Assembly: GCF_018691265.1 (NCBI RefSeq)
Contig: NW_024881329.1
Location: 496,001-560,000 of the forward strand
Source of the DNA: Tyto alba
Lineage: Eukaryota > Chordata > Aves > Strigiformes > Tytonidae
Length of the DNA: 64,000 nucleotides
Direction: 5' to 3'
Notes under the pieces: generated by a model
What the model saw: the letters and a program-made list of their open reading frames with translations, nothing else
Databases searched by the model: none
Told to the model about the DNA's origin: nothing
Program-made: the position numbers and the translations under genes
In this document: positions 51,901-64,000 of the stretch, piece by piece
Layout: each line of letters starts with the position of its first letter
Position numbering within the stretch: the stretch's first letter is position 1

Positions 51901-54559
51901 TGATGTCAATCTGATCGTCACCTGAGCCCAGGTCTCATCTTTACCACAGCATCACCAGTTGTTTGTAGGTGCTACAAGCTTTCACATGTGGCTACGATAA
52001 GATAGGATCCTTCATAAGGACAACTCTGAATGACTCATTTAGAAGTTTAATGCATTTCAAAGACATCTCAGAGGTAAACAGCAGAAGGCTGTCATCTCCC
52101 CACACTTGTTTAACTGTATGTTTGGTTGAAGGATACAACTAGTTTCTTCTAAGGCAGAATAAAGGCACACAAATACCAGTGAGCAAAGACTACTCAATTC
52201 CAGTGTATCTGTCTAGAACAGCACTGTTCACTTGCAAACATCTGGCAGCATGAAATAATCATTTTTCAAGTCAGGTGACCTAACACTGCACACTACCAGT
52301 GCTCACCAAGCGCACATGCACGCTGTTTCTTACGGAAACTAGAAGGGCCCTGGGAAATGGGTGTTCTGGAGTCAATTTAACCAAAGCTGTCAGAAGTTAT
52401 TTAGCACCACAGGATTGCACAGAGAAGCCATAACTGTAAATGCCTGTAAACAACTGGAATTAAGAAACAGTTGTCAGAGGAGTAGAGGAGACTTTTCAGG
52501 AACAGAAAACCCAGCTGGAATTTCAGCTAAGGGACAAGAACCTCACCTGAAGCACCCGGGCCTTGACAAGCCTGCCTGCACCGCTTTTCAGTTGTAAGCT
52601 TGCTTATTCGCACTACGTGGACTCCTCTCCCTTTCAGGACAGAAAACCTGTGTTCGCATATACAGAAGGAAATCAGCAGGAAGAATACAATGGCAGTCCA
52701 CATCTTCAGGGTTGGCCTTACAGGGAGGCTTCTCTTCCCAGGAGCAATTCTTTCTTATATCACTTCCAGATTCACTGCAATATATCTATTAAAAAAAAAA
52801 AAAAAAAAATTGTATCAAGAGAGTGTTCTACTAAATGCACTCCTATCATCAGGAATGGAAAATGTACAAAAGGCAGGCAAATATCATTACACACAACATA
52901 CATGCAATGACGTAGAGGCAGGAAGAGAAAAGACCATCCCCAAACTTACAGAGAAGCTCTTTCTTTGGAAAGGGTACTTTGCTCTTCCTCCCGCAGACCC
53001 CAACAGAAAACAGCTCAAGTCAAAAGCCATGTGTACAAAGCCAAACTGAAAGCCCACAGGCGTACAGCAGCATAGACACGATGCCTTTTGATTCACTCTG
53101 GGACCCTTCGTGTTGTTACCAGGGTCAGCAGAAGGATTTGCACCAGCTTGAACACACTGATATATTGGGAACTATCGTCCTGGCCCTGCCTTTACACCAA
53201 GTCAGTCAAAACCAAACATCAATCTTTGTTGATTCCTGCTTTGATTTTCCTGCTCATTGCAAAAAGCTAAAAGAAACTTTGACAGAAAACAAGCAAAAGC
53301 CAATATTTCAGGTCTTCTATGACATTACACAAACACATCAGCTGTTACTGAGGAAGATTCATACTCACAGTAAGCCTTCATTTCCCCACATAAAACAATA
53401 AATAGGCAATGTCTTTTCCTCATTACCAGCACACACATGAGACTCTGTCCCAATGGATGGGCTCTCATCCTTAAAGTCACTGGAGCAGCTCTCTACTTCA
53501 GAGCAGATCGTCAGCTTCTACCTGGATTTACCCTCATTTCCAAGAATTTTTAAAGCTTTATATGAGGTTCAGCCTGAACCCGACCAATTGTCAGTCTCTT
53601 CCCTAATAATTTTTAAGGGCAACCCTCTTCCGCATCACTGAAGCAAGCTTTACTCCTCATCCTGCCATCATGAAGAGAAATGTCATGGCCTTTAGAGTGT
53701 CGAGATTCAACTTTGCATGACATCTCAGAGGTGTATGAGACAACTGAATTTGAAGACGCAAAGGCAGTTCACAACACAGAACGAGGAGCATGTGTGAATG
53801 GTGTAAATAATACAGCAAAAAAACACCCAACAGTCATCAGTTACATGTGTAAGACCGTGATTTAGCCATCCACGCAAGAAGTTCTGCCCTGAGCTCTTAA
53901 ACTCACAAGCGTGGCTGGGACTGGAGTTAAGAATCTGAGTAAGAGCCTTTTTTTTTCCCTTGAAAGCCCAAGGTAACATTTATTAGCTTTGACTCCCAGA
54001 CTGCATCATTTTGATGCTTCATATCATGAAAATTCTGTATCCAGATTTTCCTCCTTAGTCTATGTCCTAAAGCCCCAAACAGGGTACCAAAGTTTTAGCC
54101 TCAAAATCACCCTGCCTGAAAAAGGGTGAAATATAAACAGCTACCTCAAGCTTTGCTGAGGACATATAACATACAGGTCCACACTGGAGTTAAAGGGGAC
54201 AAAACTTGGTAGTAAAATGCAGTGCCTCAAATTAAGCATCCCTAGTCACCCTACAAGTTCCCTACGGAACTCAAAGCCTCCTTCCTGTTCTTTTATTTAT
54301 TCTAGTAAAAAGAAAATTTATTTTCTTTAAAATAAATTGAAAATAGATGGAGCATTTCTACATCTTCTGCTCTCCCAGCTCATGGACTTCCCTGCGGCTT
54401 TCTTCCTGGGGTAAGCGTGCACAGCATCACACTCATTTTGTGTGAGCAGGTTTCTCACTGGAGCCAAAAGTTCACACCTGGGTCATCCCACCTGGCAGCA
54501 GGAAGTATTTCTAAGTCTGCCCTGACAACAGCAGCCTTGGTGGGGAAAGGCAGCCCACC

Positions 54560-54830
54560 AGCCCCATCTAGTCCCGCGTACCGGAGACTGCGTCTGGTGT
54601 CCAGCCAGCACCAGCTTCCCAGAGGTCCCTCTCCCCTTTCGCACTCCACGTGCACAGCGCAGACTGACTTTGCTCTTTCCTTCTCATGGCTTTCTCTGCC
54701 AAGTGCACCTCTGGGGGAGCCGAAAGAATCAGCGCAGGAGAGGAGGTGCCCTGTGCGACGGATAACCGCAGCCCCCGCGGCACAGTACGCGGGAATTGGC
54801 TGCTCAGGAAAGCAGCCTCACGTTTTCGGC
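54560..54830. promoter_or_regulatory. CpG-richer patch, possible promoter of the C11orf24-like gene
   Basis: Around CCCGCGTACCGGAGACTGCG and ATAACCGCAGCCCCCGCGGC the CpG density is clearly above the flanks. It lies about 10 kb upstream of the poly(A) site, close to the overall size I recall for the human gene. No start codon with a signal peptide is visible in it, so the link is only positional. Confidence 0.25.
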
Positions 54831-55520
54831 AGGGAGTTGGGAATACGAATTTGTGGCATTCAGTTAAGATAACTTCAGTACTTTTCTCACTGTCCTGAAT
54901 TACAAAGCACTCCCACAAGTTTGCCTTAGCCTTTAGCACTCTCTTGCTGTCACTCCTGGCATATGCTGTAGTTTAATCATTGAAAACTCCAGTTGACAAG
55001 ACTAGGAGAAAGCAAGTGAAGGTGTGAAATACTCTGCCCACAAAAGATTTTCCTAGAGCAGCAAGATCCTTATTGCTGACAGACAGCAAAAGTTTGCTTT
55101 AAACTCTAAATCCTTCAACTTAAAGCAAGTGATTGGGGTTCCCTCACAGATACTACAGGTCCCTCACCAAGAGACTCAGAGCACCGTTTGTCAACCGGTG
55201 CTCCCACCACACTATGCAGAAATAAGTGCACTTTTTGTGAAGTTCACAGGTCACAGGCAGAGATTCAGCAAGCAGTACCTGACCCACAGAAAAAAGAAAA
55301 AAATACATCATCATTAAGAATAAATTTTACATTTTAAAGAGAGTCCAACTTACGTTTGCTGTCCCTTTTCAAGGTAAAAGGCTTACAAGAAACAATATTT
55401 TATAGTTTAAGAAGTGACCCTGGGAATGAATTTGCTGTGCGATAATGTATGCATTTACTGTTTTAAAGAAGATAATAAAGAATAACAGCAATGAATACAA
55501 ACACAGAGCACTCTTATTTT

Positions 55521-55556
55521 GTGTGTGGGGGGGGGGGGAGGGAGGGCAGGGGGTGT
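55521..55556. repeat. GT/G-rich tract with potential G-quadruplex
   Basis: GTGTGTG is followed by a 12-base G run and then GAGGGAGGGCAGGGGG. Four G-runs of three or more on the plus strand allow a quadruplex. Confidence 0.7.
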
Positions 55557-58500
55557 TCCCCTACCTTTACTGATACCTTTGTAATTATACTAACCAACCC
55601 TCAGAGAATAAACATCTTCCACTGCATTTTGGAAATGCAGATATAGCAGCATTTTATCTAAGCATAAATACTATAATAATTCTTACAGTTAAAAATCTCA
55701 GTATTTTAGGACAAATAAAATAATCTTAATCTCTACTGATCCAAGAAGTACATGTATTTGTAAGATCAAGTGTTGATCCCAGTGTCTAGAAGCTGTTGCT
55801 TTAACACAGCCATCTGTCCCCTATGCACGGAGATGCTTTGTATCTCCAACCACATTAACCCACCAGAAATCCTTCCCACCATGGCTGACTTTGGTCCCAC
55901 TTGACTGCAACAGCTCCAGAGGTAAGCATAATCCCAGTAAATGCCTCTCACCTCTTCCAAAGCACCTGGCAGCCTTTCTGGACTAGGCCAGTGATGGTTA
56001 AGGGGGACACATCGAGCTCCGACTCTAGAGGTTTGCCTCCCCTTTCCCTCTAACTAAACATGGTCTCCTCAGAGGCCAACTGACAATCCCTCCCCCAGGG
56101 TGCTCAATACAAATTTACAAGCTTAAAATAATTGTAAATGTTCTTTACCCAGTTATAAAAAATCCCTTTGCAAATTGCAGAGTGAGTGTGTGAAGTAGAC
56201 AAACACAATACAGAGACTGTAAGTACATCAGACAAGCAAACAGCTCACTCCCAAGTCCAGCGAGGGGATAACCAGAGGCAGTCATACCTTAATGCTGTCC
56301 AGATGATGCCTAGGATGCTCTATTAAATATTCAGAACCTCTAGCTCAGGGCTGGGTTTTTTTTGGCCTCTTCCACCCTAGAAAAATCCCATACATCCAGA
56401 ACAAGAGTCACAAATGACTTGCAGATCACTTTTCCTGACTTAACAACTGCCTTTTATAAGTACAAGCAATAGGCTTTATTTCTGCCTTCCCATCACAATT
56501 TTAGCCAGTACCACATGGCTCCATTTGTACTCAGAAACCCCACTGAGCACCCATCCCATACCTCTACATCCCAGAAAAGCACCAGCTAAAGCTGCTTTTC
56601 CAGATCATGTTGCTCCCCAGAAAAAACTTCATGTCTCTGGCTGTAGGAGACAACATGAAGGAAGAGATGAACGCTACTGTTCCCATCAGAAGTAACTTTG
56701 AGAAATCAGGGCAAAATTCACTCTTTGAATGCTACCTTCTCCATCTGCAGAGCAACCCCAAGGAAATTAAAAGTCAAACCAAATCACAAAAGAGCAACAA
56801 ATAAAATCTGGGAAAGGACTCTACTCTGATAAGTGCCAAGTTTACTTTTACCATCTGTGGCTATAACTCAGCAGGGAACAAGCACACTGGAAAACCAGAA
56901 TAACTTTGAGTAAACTACTGAATGACTGATGACTTTGCAATGTACACACACATCCAGAGACCATTGCCTCCTGAGTTTCAGAAGTGTTCCTGCCTTCTTG
57001 CTGATCTTCCTGTGCTCGAGCCAAGGAATTTGTGCAAGAAAAAAATTCAAGGTATTAATTCAAACAACGTTGATTGGGGTGATGTTGTAAGTGCAGAGTG
57101 AAGCCTTTGGAATATAACCCCTTGCCTACAAGCCCTTCCAGCCAGCCTCAGTTGCTCCTGGTAAAGCAGTTGCAAGGTACATGCAGTGACTGCACCAAGG
57201 CGAAATGAGAAACATAGAACTAGACAAAAAAAAACATAGAAAGAGTGAGTGTGTGTGTGTGTTTTAGAGATGATAGGTATAAAGTGAGCAAAGCAAATCA
57301 TTTAGGGCAACACATATTCCTTCGAGCTGTCATTGAAGAGCCAGCAGGCACTGCCCCAAAATCCATACTTACTAGGATTGCATGTACTAGACATGAAATA
57401 AGGTCAAAGAGCTGCAAAGAAATCTATCCTCAAGATAACAACAAAGCAGGGAAAACAAGTGTGGAATACCTTTTGCAGACAACGATGTTACTCTCCCATC
57501 AAACTGAGATGATGAAAGGCCTGGTTTCAACTTGCAATTGCTGCTAAACACTTCATGTGTTGTCAGCTCTCAAAACAAGTGTTATATTTCACTCTTTAGA
57601 AAAACAGAATTAAACCAGATTTTTCTAAGGGAAGACAAGCACATCTCATTTTCTGTATTGAGGCTATAACACAGGAGGCAGGGAATCTGTGCTGCAATCT
57701 TGAGAAGCATTTGGCTTCCCAAGCTTATCTCCAAGGCTGAAGTTGCACACATGGATAGGTTTGGAGACAGAAGGGGCAGCACCAATGCACATGAGGCTGA
57801 CACACTGTCAGCTGAGCATGACCAGATGAAGTTATATCATTCTCTGAACGGCAGCTTTAGAGCCATTAAGTTCCTTTGGCTTCCAAAGAAAGTTAATGAC
57901 AAGTTACAAAGCTATTTCTACAAAATGTCATGTGCTGTCAGCAACGAAGGATGAACTGAACAGAAACTGTCAAGCAAAGAAACATTAGAGACTACAGAGT
58001 AGGAAATGTATTATTTGGTCCATGGTCAGGCCACAGTTCCTTTGACTTCCCAAGACGCTTGCACAGCATGAAACATTCCCACTGAGAAAACCCGGGATAC
58101 AGTGATCAAAGGTCTATTTGCTGCCCCAATACAGGCTCTCCATACCCCCACCATTTTCAGTATTAACAAAATACTCCTCTGGGAGGATGACTGAGGTGGG
58201 ATGTACACAGTTCCATACTTTCAGAGGGAGTTTAGAAAGAAAACGTGCCTAGAAATCACTGAGTCTTACCTCATGGATACATCATCCAGGCTAAGATGGT
58301 GACCAACAAGCTGGATCTGATAAACACCTGGGCTGACATGAGGCCAGCAGAGCATTCGAGGATGATCTGCTGCAACAGCAGGATGCAAGTTACACATGCT
58401 CCAAAACGTGATTTGGAGAAGAAACATTACCAGCTCAGGTCTGGAAGAACATCACTTATATTCCTTCTCCTACCACCCAACTTCCTCAGAGCATAACACT

Positions 58501-61500
58501 GCACAGTGGGCCATGTAATGTATTACAGAAGAGCTGGCACATCCCTCTACATTAGCAGGCACACTCCTCACTGCAGCAGGCAGAATAGGTTATTGGATAG
58601 ACATCTGCTTGCTCTGCTGCTGCCTTTTCTGATGTTTCTCCTGATACATGTCCACAAAAAAAAGATTTTAAAAATCCTACAAAGCCAAGAGGTCCACACA
58701 GACTGCATCACTCTGGAATCTGTTAAGAACAACAGCTTGATAAGCAAAAACATTTTAATTAGGCAGCAACACAGCTATGCATCTTCTCCTGTCCTAAATA
58801 CAAACCACCTCCTTCAGTTTGCAGTGTAGTCCCCATCTACAGCTGACTCTCCCATCAATCTGCATGACACACACCCCACAGGAAAGGTGGCTGCAATGCC
58901 TACAGCAGCATCTACATTCAGGGAGTGAGCCAAAAGATGCCAACCACTCCAGACGGAGTCAAAAGAACAGACAGCATCCTCGCTCAGTGCACCCAACACA
59001 CCTTCTAGATTCACATTTGACCAACTTAGATGGGAGTTATTAAGCAGAGAGCAATGTCACTGAACAGACAGCCTCTGAGAAGGCTGCTCCATCTTCTGGA
59101 ACACTGGTGTGGAAATGGTGCTTTTAAAAAGAAGTTTGCAGCCACTAAAGTATTTCTCCAGCTGCCACATACTACTCTTCGCAAGAAAAATCCATTCTTC
59201 TGCTTGTAAATGGCCAAACATAATAGATCAGGACTTTCAAGATGCTCTGCATGAATAGAACAAACACCTTAAAGTCTCTTTCAAAGAGGTGGAATGCCAA
59301 GTTTTGCTGAGAAACTCTGTGATCACACTTGGACTTGGCTGACACACGAAACTTTCACAAGTATAAAGCACTTCAGGCACCATGCTGACAAAGGCACGTG
59401 ACCCTACACAGGGCCAAGGCTGTGCAAAGCTCATGAGGAACAGCATCTCTGCAAGGTCAACATCTCCATGCTCCCACAGGAGGAACAGAAAGCCATCTCC
59501 ATGCAGGAGGTGGATTAATTGCAGGCTCTGAACAGCAGAACTTATTCATGCGGATATTAAAATTCTGTATCCTTCAGGTTCAAAATTTTCAGCAACTTGC
59601 GCAATCTTCCTCTCCCTACCAAGAACCCAGAGAGGGAGGTTTTAGTGGTTAGAGCCCGTGTCTGACAGTGACACAACCTGACCTTAGCCTCCTTCCCCCT
59701 TTCCAGCTGCCTGTGGAAGTGAGGCAGAGCTACGGATTCACAGGCTTTGGCACATTTAGCCACAGTGGGTTTTACGGGTGGGGTTTTTTTTGGTTAGTTT
59801 TGCTTTGAATATTACCAGCCTTACCAGTCTCCATCTTACCCCACTAACAAGGACAGCCCACGCTGGCACCACTGAGGCTTCACGGCCATCACACTTTGCC
59901 TCTGAGAAAATAAATGTTAAAGCCTAAAACCCCCAAACCAGCATCGCTCATGCATCATCCTCTCTTACCCATATTAATGCCATGTTCTGCAGTTCAGATG
60001 GTGAGAAGTATTACTCAGCAGGATACTTTTTCTGTGAAAAATGACCAGACAGCTACTTCATTTATGAAAATGTGGCTTGTTTTGGAATATCTGAAACAAT
60101 CCAGTTTTAATATAAAGAAAAATGAACTGCCAAAGGCTAACTGCATAAAGCTGTGACTGGACAATAAATCTGTCAACAAAAATACCTCCAAGCAATAAAA
60201 ATGTGCACTATGGCTCAACTGCAACCATCCCTGGTCTGATCTGCACCCAAAGCAACTAGCAAATTTTCAGACATGCTGTTGTCTCATGGGAACAGGAGAT
60301 TATATGCAGAGCATGTCATACCATGTCTTTCAATTTAAACAGCTTTCAACAAGACCCTCAAAGGAACCATCCCAGTGGGCTCCCAAAGAAATTCCACAAC
60401 CATTGAGCTAATAGAGATCAAGGGTAATAGAAGATCAAGAAGGGTAAAAGGCAAAGTCATGATTTTGGTTTCTCTAAGTGATTGGAGAAGCAGGCACTCT
60501 GCAGCATGTGTGCTTCGTGCTTGCTGAGAGACAGCATTAGAAGCTAGAATCAGCACAGTGTACATGCACAGGAATAAACTGTGTCTGAAGGGCTATTAAA
60601 CTCAAAACTGCCAAGTCTGGAGCTAACACAGACTTAAACCAGCAGTGACTTCAGCCTGAACGTACAATTAACCAAGTGTTACTTTTGGAGCAAATAAAAC
60701 TGCCAATGTGTTAAAGTCTGGTCACCCACCTACCCTGCACAATTTGACCGCAGTCAGCAATTTCCCAGCAGTACAGGTCAAGTTAAATTTCACTGAAGTT
60801 GATAGTTTCAATGCTATCTTTTGCTCCAGGTATTTTTAAGAAATCATTGTGCTCCTTTATAGATTCATGTAGCTATAGTACAAATTTTAGGCATGTAGAA
60901 ACAGAGGACACTTCTCTATCCAGAACACAAGGTTCTGCAAGTTTGCTCAGGAATTTAAGCCCGTGCATGGTTTTCAGCAGGGTTATGCACAACAGTGGTG
61001 ACACCCTCTGTTACAAAAGCATCAGGCAACACTGTGGAGAGCTCAGAAATGGAGAAGAAAGTTCAGACAGCCTGGAAACAGCTAAAACGTGGTCCCAGTG
61101 CAACAGCTGAAGCGGAACTTCTGCTCAGTGCTAAAAGAACTGTAAGAAAGGAAAGTATTTTGGGCTATTTTTCCTCTCTGCATGGAAGTAGGATCTTTGT
61201 GCGTGTCCTGAAATATGAAGGATAAAAATAAATAAATAAAGATACATGCCTCCACCTCCAGTTATCCTCAGGAGAAAAACAACCTGAAGGCTCCTAGATT
61301 ATAGGAGGTTTTTGCTTTTTAAGCTAACAACTCTGGTTGAAAAACAAAAGTAGCTTTACACAGAAGATCTGCCAGGTGAGATGCAGCAGAAAGACGTTTG
61401 AGCTTATTACAATGCAATATGATGCTGGAGAGCTTTTCACCATATATATGTTAACACAAATCAAAAGATTCTTCCCAAACTCTCAAAGCCAGGAAGACAT

Positions 61501-63838
61501 TTACAGCAATACCAAATGAAGGTTGCTGGCACATGCCTCTCTGCTTTGTAATTTTGACAGCTTGAAAGATGTGGAAATCACAGGGCAGGGTGTGTGGGGA
61601 AGCTCAGCCAAGTCTATTTTTTCCAAACAAAGAGAGAACTAAATGAAGTAGCAGCTCCCCTCATCCTTGCTAGCCTTCCCTATGGTAGGTTCTTCATAGC
61701 CAGTAAGTCTTCAAGTCATGCACCACCTTGAATTTAAACCTATGGGTCATCAGAACCTAAAAGAAAAACATCCTTCCCTCTCTTTACTCTCATGGATGTC
61801 CATGGCTGCCAAGGCAGCATCTGTAGAAATGCTTCAACCTGGCTCTTGGTCTCTTGTCTCCTAAGTAGCAACAGGGCAGCAGCCATGCTCTCCTGCCTCA
61901 TTCTAGGTTCTCTCCTTTCAGTTTCAGAGGAAATCATTTGAGTCCTGATGCTAACTGATTAATAGGTCAAAATAAAATAATCTTGGTTTGAGTTCCTCAA
62001 AGCTTTTCCAGTACAGCTGTCTTTACAAAGAGCCCCTTATTCATGGAAGTGGGACTGCACAGGCAGTAGCAGGTGGTTCTGAACCTTTCTGACCTCGATA
62101 TGGAAGGTCTATCTACCTGTCTGCTGCTGATGCTGCTAACAAGGGCTCCAAAACTATTCCATATGGTTACCTGCATCCCATGGGCATCTACAGTCAGCAG
62201 AGCAGCTCACAAAGAGAGACTGCAACTACCATAAACATCAGTTTAACTTATACCAAAGACATGGAAGCGAAAAACTACGTGTTCTCCCATGATCTCTCTC
62301 ATGTTCTGTGTTTCACTGGATAGATGGGTCCAAATACAGATCTTTCCTGAAGGACTCTTGGATGCCTCTGTGCTTATCTCAGTCTTCAATTTTTACTCAG
62401 CAGTACAGCAACAGAATATGAAAAAACCAAGGTTGAAACCTCTCTCCCAACTTGTAACACCTGAACTTGAAACAAAAGCAAGAGGTTATTCTTACTCTTC
62501 CAGAAGTTTTGACCTAAATTCAGCAGCACAGACTAAATCCATCAGAAACTTCTGGCTACTGATCTTATGCCAAATAAAATCAAGTATTTATGCTCTGCTC
62601 CTGTAACAGGGGTAACAGTGAACTAGAAAAGCCAAAATACCAACAAGATCAGCCCACCCTGGTCCAAAGATGAGCTCAGCATACACTTATTATCTAGGTC
62701 AAGAGACTGCCGGGGGGAGGTTGTCCAGGCATGGACAACAAAAACAAGGATAAGGACAAACATGTGAAAGCCACACTACAAGTAGTAACTCTTAACCACT
62801 ACTTCAATATACTGAATGGTATTTTGAGGACTTGGGCTCCAATGTAATCCAAAACAAACCTGTCTGATACCATCAGATCACAGCAGAACACCACTACAGG
62901 TCAGGAGTCAACAGGCAGAACAGGCTGTGACTGAATAAAATCAGATACAAAACAAAGGACATAACAAGAATTAAATTAATTCATACCTGAATTAACATGC
63001 ACCTCCCGCCCCCAAGCCAAGAGGTACAACACGTCTTCAGATTCGTTCTTTAAAGCAAGTTTAAGATTCTCAGAACTAAACATCAAAGTCCAACTTGCAG
63101 ACTGGTGAACCCCATCAGCTGGTTGTAGAGGCCTCCCACCCATAAACCCACACCCCTACCCTCTCATCTGCTCTTGCTCCTGCTGGATACTGTTCAGCTA
63201 CACACGAAGCAGCAGTAAATCACATCAGTAAACTGCATCAGTTTAAAGCCTACAATGTGTACCTACACAAGGTAAACTGGCAAATACTAGGAAGCATATT
63301 TGCTTCTTAAATTCATCCAGAAACCTGAAAGCTTCCAAAGGAAATCAGAGAAAACTGCAGAGCTATCAAGTGATTGCATGGGTCAGAGGACCAGCAGTCT
63401 CCTCTTCATGCTTCCTCTCTATTCTGGGTCAGTTTAGTGGAGAACCAGCATCTTCTCAGGACTTGAGGAAGAAGAGTCCTTTGCGTAAGGCTGTGGCCAT
63501 CTCAGTAAGTAGCTGGAAAAGCAACTTCCCAAGCTGTTTCCAGTAAATCTAATGCCAATGCTCACTTACAAAGGGCTGAAAATTAAAGAGGCAGAGAAAG
63601 TTAGTTCCCCTAGCCTTAAAGCATGGTTGGGCACAAGGTGCCCTGACAATGCAATCTGAAGGAAAATTGCAACTGATGCCAGGTTTTCACCTTTTTCATT
63701 AACAACTGGTGAGCATCGGGCTTCAGCAGTATGAAGCCACCAACTTTCAAACATAAACGCAAAAAAGAACATTTCCACTGGATGTTGGGCAACAACCCTC
63801 AGCTCCTCTAGCTCTCCTCCGTAAATCCAAAATTTACT

Positions 63839-63975
63839 TTTGGTTTGGGCTTTTTGGGGGGTTGGGTTTTTTTAGTTTGGTTGGCTGTTTTTTGGTTTGT
63901 GGTTTTTGTTTTGTTTTGTTTTGGGGTTTTTTGTTGTTGTTGTTGTTGTTGTTTGGTTTGGTTTTTTTTTTTTTA
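63839..63975. repeat. TTTTG/TTG-rich simple repeat array
   Basis: Low-complexity T- and G-only stretch, including (TTG)n around 63931-63952, at the right edge of the window. Confidence 0.85.
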
Positions 63976-64000
63976 CAAACTCCAAAGCACCTCTTTAAAA

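Larger units (their letters stand above)
48926..64000. other. Upstream/intronic DNA of the C11orf24-like gene, no further exon supported
   Basis: I searched both strands for a signal-peptide exon and for the first MANSC half (C-x3-CC) and found none with correct spacing. Contents: A runs at 49937-49960, 51118-51133 and 52791-52809, a CpG-richer patch at 54560-54830, a G-rich tract at 55521-55556, a short GT repeat near 57245-57261 and a TTTG array at 63839-63975. Frames such as 51281-51736 (151 codons, plus) have no family resemblance. Confidence 0.45.

Noticed and set aside
57369..57411. Mini-exon-like segment with acceptor TTTCTTTGCAG and donor CTA|GTAAGT, minus strand
   Set aside because: About 40 bases, no recognisable peptide and no link to another exon.
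58270..58390. Candidate minus-strand exon with a good acceptor (CTGCTGTTGCAG) and donor (GAG|GTAAGA)
   Set aside because: Its open frames end in the wrong phase for the exon at 47998 or hit a stop codon, and neither peptide resembles a known domain.
62987..63146. 52-codon minus-strand frame ending at a phase-1 donor (TCAG|GTATGA) that could join the exon at 47998
   Set aside because: The phase fits, but the peptide has no cysteine and no signal peptide, there is no convincing acceptor, and the distance is 15 kb; treated as chance.

Overview
The window looks like avian nuclear DNA. CR1 LINE copies with the bird-type 3' end, two copies of an LTR that I recognise as a bird endogenous-retrovirus type, worn MIR/5S-type ancient SINEs, low repeat density and a very GC-rich promoter next to AT-rich non-coding DNA all fit a bird, probably a non-galliform one. 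Most open frames in the window are chance frames or CpG-island artefacts. I can support only two protein-coding genes, both on the minus strand and both incomplete here.

Left end (1-6.7 kb): the first coding exon of an LRP5-like Wnt co-receptor gene (6237-6333, minus) lies in a strong CpG island (about 5.29-6.66 kb) full of G/C homopolymers. Everything left of 6236 is its first intron, and the rest of the gene lies beyond the left edge.

Middle (6.7-44.9 kb): intergenic DNA without any gene I can support. It holds a decayed CR1 LINE (12.7-13.8 kb), older CR1 fragments, MIR-type relics, two same-strand ERV LTRs (22.5-23.3 and 25.2-26.5 kb), a 5S-rRNA-derived SINE relic (32.94-33.05 kb) next to a TAATTA-rich stretch, a CpG-rich spot near 35.6 kb and several perfect inverted repeats.

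Right part (44.9-64 kb): the 3' half of a C11orf24-like gene on the minus strand. The terminal exon encodes a Ser/Thr-rich, mucin-like ectodomain, one transmembrane helix and the diagnostic tail ending [13 protein letters not shown]. Two upstream exons (47169-47257 and 47882-47998) join to it in phase. The outer one carries the C-x4-C-x5-C pattern of the second half of a MANSC domain, which I do not recall in the human protein. The signal-peptide and first MANSC-half exons were not found. The rest, up to 64 kb, is intron or upstream DNA with CR1 and simple repeats.

LRP5 and C11orf24 are also neighbours in mammals, which supports both identifications, but here they lie on the same strand, whereas I recall them as head-to-head in human. 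I found no clearly new biological system. The most interesting points are the MANSC exon, the gene orientation, the 5S-SINE candidate regulatory element and an unnamed two-copy repeat flanking the C11orf24-like 3' end.
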